Source: Lentisphaeria bacterium (GTDB lineage Bacteria; Verrucomicrobiota; Lentisphaeria; Oligosphaerales; PUNB01). From it: a stretch of 7,604 nt of DNA. The notes beneath the pieces are model-generated. The model saw nothing but the letters and a program-made list of their open reading frames with translations. It made no database searches and had not been told where the DNA came from. A program made the position numbers and the translations under genes. Of this stretch, positions 1 to 4,672 are shown in pieces. How positions within the stretch are numbered: position 1 is the stretch's first letter; every line of letters begins with the position of its first letter. Where the stretch lies: assembly GCA_007133055.1 (NCBI GenBank), contig SLNM01000134.1, forward strand, positions 1-7,604, read 5' to 3'.

Positions 1-165
1 GAAACGAGTCTGCTGGCTGAACTGCGGGGATGCGCCGCTGAAATCGAAGCAAAGTGGGGCGGAGCTTGCAGGTCGTAAAACACAATCGGCTGATCAGTTC
101 AAAGCCTCTTACGAAGTCAAATCCACCCGCAGAATCTACGGAAGACCCTGAATTGTCTCGCCACC

Positions 166-204
166 TAATTACCCATTTTGCGCATTGCCTAAAATGGGTA
201 ATTA
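166..204. repeat. Perfect 14-bp inverted repeat (hairpin)
   Basis: TAATTACCCATTTT at 166-179 is followed by an 11-base spacer and its exact reverse complement AAAATGGGTAATTA at 191-204. There is no T-run directly after either arm, so it is a poor intrinsic terminator. It could be a dispersed palindromic repeat, a protein-binding dyad, or a weak bidirectional terminator between the leftward DUF2304 gene and a possible rightward gene ending near 78 or 151. Confidence 0.85.
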
Positions 205-360
205 CAGGCGTAAAGAAACACAGAGTCCAATCTGTCATTCTCCCTTAGACAAAGCAGGGTGCAGCTTGCGAAAAGCGCCATTTTGACATAGGTTGGAGGA
301 TATCGGCCGACGAGACGAAAGGCGCTGACGATTCAGGGCACTCGTTATCCGCTCTCGCGT

Positions 361-404
361 GCCACGCCGGAGCCCTGGCGTAGGCGGGAGCCTTTGGCGA
401 AGGC
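361..404. repeat. Pair of GC-rich palindromes downstream of DUF2304 gene
   Basis: Two adjacent hairpins lie 11 bases beyond the DUF2304 stop codon. The first, read leftward, is GCCTT/AAGGC with a 5-base loop (390-404). The second pairs GCCACGCC (361-368) with GGCGTAGGC (377-385) around an 8-base loop, with one bulged base. The two units share the core GGAGCC. On the minus strand no U-run follows, so this resembles a REP-like intergenic palindrome doublet more than a classic terminator. It may still protect or define the 3' end of the GT2-DUF2304 transcript. Confidence 0.6.
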
Positions 405-414
405 AGGTCGCCCG

Positions 415-771
415 CTATTGTTTGTGGCGAGCTTCCTGCTCGAGTTTCCGGACTCGGTTTTCGAGCAGGGCCAGCTCCTGGGTCAGTCGCAGGTTGCGGT
501 GATACTGCCTGGACAGCGAGATGGATGTGCAGGCTGCGAAGAAATAGCCTAGGATCAGGCAGAGCAGCAGGACGAAGCTGGTGTATCCCATGTGCAGCTT
601 TGGCGCCAGGTACATGACGGCCTGGGGGAAGACCCCGGCGGCCAGGGCAATGGTGGCGGCGGCCATCCATGCGACGGCGTACTTTTCGCGAATTTCACGC
701 TTGCGCACCCAGTAAAGGGTTAGCAGGAACACCGAGATGCCTGCGGCCAGCATCATATATTCCGCTCTCAT
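415..771 (-). CDS. DUF2304 family small membrane protein
   Basis: A 118-residue protein with three predicted membrane segments (about residues 5-22, 33-56 and 63-80), followed by a charged tail (about 85-115) with a heptad-like leucine pattern (LTQELALLENRVRKLEQ) suggesting a short coiled coil facing the cytoplasm. Size and layout match DUF2304, a family often found next to GT2 glycosyltransferases; its biochemical role is not established. The start is fixed by AGGAG 7 bases upstream and by the ATGA overlap with the upstream glycosyltransferase gene, which implies translational coupling. A longer reading of this frame back to 966 would lie inside the glycosyltransferase gene and is rejected. 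Inference: it anchors or assists the glycosyltransferase at the membrane, for instance with a polyprenyl-phosphate sugar. Confidence 0.85.
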   Translation of the reverse strand: MRAEYMMLAAGISVFLLTLYWVRKREIREKYAVAWMAAATIALAAGVFPQAVMYLAPKLHMGYTSFVLLLCLILGYFFAACTSISLSRQYHRNLRLTQELALLENRVRKLEQEARHKQ

Positions 772-1484
772 AACTTGTCTCCTCTCATTCGTTCGATTAG
801 GATTGCGGTGGTTACTTTGATCATATAGTAGGCGGTTTTCAGGTATCGAATACTGGAGCTTCCGGTTTGACGCTCGAACATCACGGCCGGCGCCTCGGCG
901 ATTCGGAAGCCTTTGCGCGAGGCCAGCAGGAGCGCCTCCGGCTCGGGGTAGTCGTCCGGATAGCATTGTGCGAACAGCTCGATGGCCCGTCGTCCGTAGA
1001 CCCGCAGTCCGCTGGTCGGATCAGTGACCCGGGAGCCGACCAACAGACTGATCAGTTTAGCCAGGAACAGGATGCCGAACCGGCGCAAAGGAGTGCTTTG
1101 AAAATTTTCGCTTGATAGATCAAGGAAGCGGGAGCCAATGCACAAGTCGAGGTTTTCATCCCGTGCTTTTTGTCGAAGCTGGAGCAGCGATTCGACCGAA
1201 TGCTGGCCGTCGCCATCGAATTGTGCGGCCGCCTGATATCCATACCGGGCGGCGTAGAGAAAGCCGCTCTGCATAGCCGAGCCGATCCCGCAGTTGACCG
1301 GCAGCGAAATACTATCGACGCGTTGGTTCTGCGCGGCCATCTCGCAGGCACGCAGGGTGGTGCCGTCGGTGGAACCATCGTCGACGATCAGAATGTCGGC
1401 GTCATCGCAGAGCAGGGCGGTTTCAACCGTTCGCTCGAGTATTTCGCTTTCATTGAAGGCGGGAATGATGATTAAAAAACTCAT
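768..1484 (-). CDS. Family 2 glycosyltransferase (DPM1-like)
   Basis: A 238-residue GT-A fold glycosyltransferase. Visible motifs are the N-terminal strand and nucleotide-binding start FLIIIPAFNE (3-12), VDDGSTDGT (34-42), the metal-binding DGDGQH (90-95), GSRF (117-120), TDPTSGLRVY (154-163) and YPEPEALL (179-186), where an acidic residue is the likely catalytic base. These are typical of dolichol/polyprenyl-phosphate mannosyl- or glucosyltransferases. The family transfers a sugar from a nucleotide donor to a lipid phosphate or a glycan; donor and acceptor cannot be read from sequence. It has no C-terminal membrane domain of its own, and the overlapping DUF2304 gene may supply the membrane part. 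The start codon has GGAG 11 bases upstream, slightly far. It is separated from the polymerase gene by 129 bases, so it may be read-through or have its own weak promoter. Confidence 0.92.
   Translation of the reverse strand: MSFLIIIPAFNESEILERTVETALLCDDADILIVDDGSTDGTTLRACEMAAQNQRVDSISLPVNCGIGSAMQSGFLYAARYGYQAAAQFDGDGQHSVESLLQLRQKARDENLDLCIGSRFLDLSSENFQSTPLRRFGILFLAKLISLLVGSRVTDPTSGLRVYGRRAIELFAQCYPDDYPEPEALLLASRKGFRIAEAPAVMFERQTGSSSIRYLKTAYYMIKVTTAILIERMRGDKL
779..783 (-). promoter_or_regulatory. Shine-Dalgarno site for DUF2304 gene
   Basis: AGGAG on the minus strand, 7 bases before the ATG at 769-771, inside the end of the glycosyltransferase gene. It selects the short 118-residue start over the long upstream extension of the same frame. 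Confidence 0.8.
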
Positions 1485-1573
1485 TGTTCACAAGTCTCCG
1501 GCAGACCCCGGACAACCAGGGCGGCGATGATGGCTGGCAGAGCATCCCGAATCCAACATTCTGAATCCGTGGA

Positions 1574-1601
1574 AAGATAAGAAGTTATTACATAATTGCA
1601 A
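1574..1601 (-). promoter_or_regulatory. Weak promoter candidate for GT2-DUF2304 pair
   Basis: On the minus strand, TTGCAA (1596-1601) and TATCTT (1574-1579) are 16 bases apart, each matching the sigma-70 consensus at 4 of 6 positions. They lie in the AT-richer gap just after the polymerase stop codon, about 90 bases before the glycosyltransferase start. This is only suggestive; read-through from the polymerase gene is equally possible. Confidence 0.22.
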
Positions 1602-1613
1602 GTTGCCGGCGCC

Positions 1614-3842
1614 CTACTCCTGGAAGAGGTTCTGCCGGGGGTCGGAGTCCGGTAGGAAATGGCTGAATTTCTGATGGAGCTTGGACAGTTTGTCAAGGTA
1701 GTATGGGATATTTTCATCGCGGCTGCCGTCGTTGTCTTGCAGCAGCCTGGCGCCCTCGGTAACGCTGATGTTTTTTTTGTTGCCAGTGATATAGAATGCC
1801 ACTTGGTCGCCCTGTCTGTACTCTCTTGGCGACTTAAGCGCCAGTTCGTAGGCGGCGCTGCGGCGGCCCTGGCCGGTGGCCAGCTTTTCCCGGTAGACTC
1901 TGGGCGGGGTTGAAAGATTTTCCCGCTTGGCCAGGTCGGGCAGCGGCATTCTATGATTTTCAATGGCCTCATGGTATTGCCTGAAGAGCTTCGGCACTTT
2001 TTCGAGCTGCCCCTTCAGCAGCAGCTCCACCAGGCTGCGAATATAATGGCGCTGGAAAGGTTCAAGGCCACGCGATTTCAGAGCGGCGCCGGTGATGACC
2101 AGGCTTCCGTCGTCTTCGAGCAGAGCATAGTTCTTGCTTTTGTAGCCGAGCATGGCGCGGTAGGTGGCATCCAGGTCGACTTCTATCCCTTCGGGCAGAG
2201 TGGATTGCAAGCTGGCGGCAAGGGCGGCGGTGTCGTCGGTATCCGGCGGCGGAGTGAAGTATATGCCGTCGGTGTCGATTTCAATGACTTGCGCCCCTTG
2301 TTGTTCGAGGCAGTCGACCATGTCGCGCAACAACTGTCGACCGGTTCGGGTAATTTCCTCGGCCATGTCAAAGTCGTTGAAGGTGGCCTGGGCATAGCCG
2401 AGGTAGCCATAGAACGAGTTGATCAGGATTTTGAACGAGCTTTGCAGGGCGTTGTAATGGTCGCGCAGGCTCGGTGTGTCGGCTTGGCGGGCGGTGTCCT
2501 TGGCCAGCAGTCGGAAGCGCCTAAGCTCGGCCAGCATCGAGGTGAAGACTTGCTGGTGGTCGCGAGCGGGTTGCAGTTTGCGGCTGAGTATGATCGAGGG
2601 GTAAAGCGAGCGGATATCGACGTGCCACACGTTATGGAAGATGCCGGTTCGCAGCGATTCGGTCAGTCCTCCGGCGAAGTTGCGAGCGGGCTCCGGTCGC
2701 GGCAGGGCGTAGTTGCCGTTCAGGTAGGCGGCGCAGAGCATGGCGTCGATGCGGGCGGCATTGCCTCTGGTAACGCAGTTCTGGTAGCTGAACGGCGCCA
2801 GTTGCGCCTGATAGAAGTAGCTGGGGGAAAGAATGTCGGCCACGGCTTCGGTTTCCCGGACATCATCGAGGGCGTAGGCTTTGAGGGTGTCGGGGTCGCG
2901 GTCAAAGGTGGCGGCAATATTTTCGCCTCGGACATAGGTGCGGTCGGCGGCGGCGACCGAGAAATGGAGGGCGACCGATTTCAATCCGTAGCTGTCAAGG
3001 CTGCGGTGGACAATGTCGTAAAGCTGGGCCAGGTGCATGGTGTCGACGACGTGGCGGCCGTGAATATCGTAGCGAGTGAAGGTGCTGGCCCGTTCGGCGG
3101 CGGTAAAGCGCGAGGATCGGGAGCGGGCGACGCTTCGGTCGCGCCCCAACTGCAATCGAATTCGGTGGCGTCGGCAGCGCTCCTCGATATAGGGCAGGTC
3201 GAAGTTGAAGATATTGTGTCCCTCGATCACGTCCGGATCGCGTTCCTGGATCAGGCTGATCATGGTTCGGAGCATGGTCGGTTCATCCAACTCGGGCGCG
3301 GCCAGCAGCTTCTCCCAGCCGGTGCTGTCGCGCAGAGCGATCATGATAATCGAGTCCCCTTCCCTTTTCGGGTTGCTGAAATCAAACCCCGCAGTGGTGT
3401 AGGTCTCAATGTCCAGTTGCAGCCGTCGGATTTGTGGAAAGGTCAAGCCGCGGAAGAGTCGGGCGGAAAGGGCGGTGAGTGCTTGCTGCGACAGGTCGTT
3501 GAACATGCGGTATGGTGCGTCGGCGGCGCCGCTGTTTCTGCCGCTCTGCCGCTTGAGAAACTGACCGGCCTTCTGATAGGCGTCAAGGTTGGGGAAAACC
3601 ACTTTGTGGTCGAATATCCCGGGGCCATGCAGCGGGACTATCTCCAGGGATTCCGGGATGGTTTCGGCCAGTTCCCGCGAGGAAACCAGCAACCACGGAT
3701 GAAAGGCGACCGTCCGGCTTTCGACCTGGTCGCCCTGCCGGAAGTATAGAGATGCCGAACCATCCTTCTCCGGCTCCAAAGCCACCAGGCCGGGATATTG
3801 GTTTGGCACCAGCCGGTCAAGATTCAGTTGCTGGTCAGTCAT
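1614..3842 (-). CDS. Family B DNA polymerase with 3'-5' exonuclease
   Basis: A 742-residue DNA polymerase of family B (the Pol II / archaeal PolB type). The exonuclease domain is intact: Exo I LQLDIETY (141-148; D144, E146), Exo II with N210 and D215 in EGHNIFNFD, and Exo III Y323-D327. The polymerase core is also intact: motif A VDIRSLYPS (408-416, metal ligand D409), motif B KILINSFYGY (471-480) and motif C IDTDGIYF (522-529; D523, D525), followed by the KSKNY basic patch (568-572). It is therefore predicted to be active with proofreading. The stretch between motifs A and B is short (about 55 residues), as in compact bacterial PolB forms. The best Shine-Dalgarno (AGGAG) is 13 bases from the ATG, unusually far, but no in-frame alternative start lies between them. 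It follows nrdD and the redoxin gene on the same strand, which suggests a DNA repair or synthesis role linked to dNTP supply. No intein is apparent. Confidence 0.95.
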   Translation of the reverse strand: MTDQQLNLDRLVPNQYPGLVALEPEKDGSASLYFRQGDQVESRTVAFHPWLLVSSRELAETIPESLEIVPLHGPGIFDHKVVFPNLDAYQKAGQFLKRQSGRNSGAADAPYRMFNDLSQQALTALSARLFRGLTFPQIRRLQLDIETYTTAGFDFSNPKREGDSIIMIALRDSTGWEKLLAAPELDEPTMLRTMISLIQERDPDVIEGHNIFNFDLPYIEERCRRHRIRLQLGRDRSVARSRSSRFTAAERASTFTRYDIHGRHVVDTMHLAQLYDIVHRSLDSYGLKSVALHFSVAAADRTYVRGENIAATFDRDPDTLKAYALDDVRETEAVADILSPSYFYQAQLAPFSYQNCVTRGNAARIDAMLCAAYLNGNYALPRPEPARNFAGGLTESLRTGIFHNVWHVDIRSLYPSIILSRKLQPARDHQQVFTSMLAELRRFRLLAKDTARQADTPSLRDHYNALQSSFKILINSFYGYLGYAQATFNDFDMAEEITRTGRQLLRDMVDCLEQQGAQVIEIDTDGIYFTPPPDTDDTAALAASLQSTLPEGIEVDLDATYRAMLGYKSKNYALLEDDGSLVITGAALKSRGLEPFQRHYIRSLVELLLKGQLEKVPKLFRQYHEAIENHRMPLPDLAKRENLSTPPRVYREKLATGQGRRSAAYELALKSPREYRQGDQVAFYITGNKKNISVTEGARLLQDNDGSRDENIPYYLDKLSKLHQKFSHFLPDSDPRQNLFQE

Positions 3843-3901
3843 CTGCCTGAAACGTCTCCTGAGGTTGATATCGCATTGCTAGACAGGCTAATCGCAGTGT
3901 C

Positions 3902-3916
3902 GCCCCCTGCGGGGGC
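3902..3916. repeat. Compact GC hairpin upstream of polymerase gene
   Basis: GCCCCC at 3902-3907 and GGGGGC at 3911-3916 form a perfect 6-bp stem with a 3-base loop. On the minus strand it is followed by GACACTG, with no U-run; on the plus strand it is followed by TTATTCCGTTTT, a poor T-tract. It could attenuate or mark the transcript between the redoxin and polymerase genes, but intrinsic termination is not well supported on either strand. Confidence 0.5.
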
Positions 3917-3951
3917 TTATTCCGTTTTGCAATCAAAGTGATCGAGATGAG

Positions 3952-4012
3952 GGCGAAAGATTAGGGAAAATCCGCACAACCTTTGTCTTTTGCCTTAATC
4001 TTTCGCCTTAAT
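3952..4012. repeat. Long inverted repeat with tandem 13-mer after redoxin gene
   Basis: GGCGAAAGATTAGGG (3952-3966) pairs with CCTTAATCTTTCGCC (3993-4007) at 14 of 15 positions, and the pairing continues inward through AAAA/TTTT with one further mismatch. The loop is about 17 bases. The right arm also contains two head-to-tail 13-mers, CTTTTGCCTTAAT (3987-3999) and CTTTCGCCTTAAT (4000-4012), differing at one base. The structure begins 4 bases beyond the redoxin stop codon. It may be a transcript-end hairpin, a protein-binding dyad, or the relic of a small repeat; no U-run follows on the minus strand. Confidence 0.7.
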
Positions 4013-4016
4013 CGAT

Positions 4017-4511
4017 TCAATCATGGGTTTCCGCAGCCCAGGCTTTGGCCTCCCGAAGGACGGCGGCGATCATCTTCGGAGAGATAACCCCTCCACCCTG
4101 CGGGCTGTAGTCGGTTTGCAGTCCCAGCCAGGTATGGAGCCGGGCGTCGCCGTACAAGTCATCGCTGCCCGCCGCCGCCAGGTCCGGCCGCCGGGGCAGG
4201 GGCTCGAAGAGCTGCGAACGCTGGTTCCGGCGGGCGACCACGAAGCCGGGAATGCGCTGCGGGTTCATGCATTCAAGGGAGCAGAACTCGACCAGCCCCT
4301 CCTCGCTTTCCATGTCAAACTTGACTTTGTCAAACTGGCTGTACTCTTCCTTGCCGAGCATTTGGTCAAGCCGCTTTTCGAGGATTGCGCATTTGTCGCA
4401 TCCGGCTTTTCCGAAGACCAGAACGTGCAACTGCGGCTCGGCCCCGGCTCTGATGGTTTTCTTATTCCCGGCTGACTTTGCGGTTTTGGCCGTGTTTGTT
4501 TTTGGCGACAT
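4017..4511 (-). CDS. Thioredoxin-fold redox protein, putative NrdD reductant
   Basis: A 164-residue thioredoxin-fold protein. After a lysine-rich polar tail (1-26) comes strand LHVLVF (28-33), then the redox motif C38-D-K-C41 at the start of a helix, a second strand (DKVKFDM, 61-67), a helix with two extra cysteines (C77, C81) and the cis-proline motif RIPGFVV (P88). Between this strand and the C-terminal helix (143-160) there are about 45 extra residues not found in minimal glutaredoxins or NrdH. No signal peptide is visible, so it should be cytoplasmic. Function is inferred: its position directly after nrdD suggests it delivers electrons to the reductase; a general disulfide reductase is the alternative. 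The start at 4511 is preferred over an ATG at 4532, because AGGAG lies 9 bases before the former and nothing suitable precedes the latter. Confidence 0.85.
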   Translation of the reverse strand: MSPKTNTAKTAKSAGNKKTIRAGAEPQLHVLVFGKAGCDKCAILEKRLDQMLGKEEYSQFDKVKFDMESEEGLVEFCSLECMNPQRIPGFVVARRNQRSQLFEPLPRRPDLAAAGSDDLYGDARLHTWLGLQTDYSPQGGGVISPKMIAAVLREAKAWAAETHD

Positions 4512-4520
4512 GATTGCAGG

Positions 4521-4525
4521 CTCCT
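4521..4525 (-). promoter_or_regulatory. Shine-Dalgarno site deciding redoxin start
   Basis: AGGAG on the minus strand, 9 bases before the ATG at 4509-4511. It lies downstream of the alternative in-frame ATG at 4530-4532, so it supports the shorter 164-residue product. Confidence 0.7.
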
Positions 4526-4540
4526 TATTCATGTTTTATC

Positions 4541-4660
4541 AGGGAATTGCGAAATGGGCTCTCCGTAGGGTCGGAATCCGTCCGGCCCATGCGAATCGAG
4601 CCTGGTCGGGACAGACTCCCAACCTGCGATTGGCTCGGTTCGCACATTTCGCAATTCTCT
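4541..4660. repeat. 120-bp folded inverted-repeat element between nrdD and redoxin gene
   Basis: The ends AGGGAATTGCGAAATG (4541-4556) and CATTTCGCAATTCTCT (4645-4660) pair at 15 of 16 positions. Inside lie two further stems. One is TGCGAATCGAGCC (4590-4602) with GGCTCGGTTCGCA (4632-4644), at 12 of 13 positions, enclosing an 8-bp stem (4604-4611 with 4617-4624) capped by a 5-base loop. The other is a smaller stem using GGGC (4556-4559) and GCCC (4585-4588). The whole can fold as a three-way junction that fills almost all of the 140-161 base gap, starting 12 bases after the nrdD stop. It has no coding capacity. It resembles a MITE or REP-family element, or a structured RNA; G-U versus A-C mismatches do not clearly favour one strand. 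Confidence 0.75.
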
Positions 4661-4672
4661 ACGTGATGTATA

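Larger units (their letters stand above)
1..414. other. Left-edge region without a confident gene
   Basis: This is the region downstream of the DUF2304 gene. Two plus-strand frames are open from the window edge: one stops with TAA at 76-78 (25 codons, with a helical-looking tail containing LLAELRGCAAEIEAKWG) and one stops with TGA at 149-151 (49 codons). One of them could be the 3' end of a gene converging from the left, but I recognise neither product and cannot choose between them. A 64-codon ATG frame at 54-248 runs straight through a perfect palindrome and has no recognisable motif, so I do not call it. The remainder contains the inverted repeats listed separately (166-204 and 361-404); otherwise I see nothing. 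Confidence 0.5.

Noticed and set aside
338..356. lac-operator-like GTTATCCGCTC in the left gap
   Set aside because: An 11-base half match with no second arm and no lac-type genes nearby; most likely chance.
245..670. 141-codon minus-strand frame overlapping and extending past the DUF2304 gene
   Set aside because: Its first part is a shifted reading of the DUF2304 gene and its tail crosses the palindrome doublet; the composition is Pro/Arg/Ala-rich without motifs.
1481..1972. 163-codon minus-strand frame from inside the polymerase gene to the glycosyltransferase start
   Set aside because: It is mostly a frame-shifted reading of the polymerase C-terminus with no domain, so it is not evidence of another gene in the gap.
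1953..3749. 598-codon open frame on the plus strand opposite the polymerase gene
   Set aside because: It lies wholly antisense to a polymerase with every family motif intact; its Gly/Val/Ala-rich product shows no recognisable motif and follows from GC-biased codon use.
4023..4475. 150-codon plus-strand frame opposite the redoxin gene
   Set aside because: It mirrors the redoxin gene, which has a CxxC motif, a cis-proline and a good ribosome site; the antisense product has none of these.
4530..4532. ATG at 4530-4532 as start of the redoxin gene
   Set aside because: No ribosome site precedes it, whereas AGGAG is correctly spaced before the in-frame ATG at 4509-4511.
4541..4660. Integron attC site as explanation of the folded element
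   Set aside because: The required GTTRRRY and RYYYAAC ends are absent and no integrase or cassette array is present.
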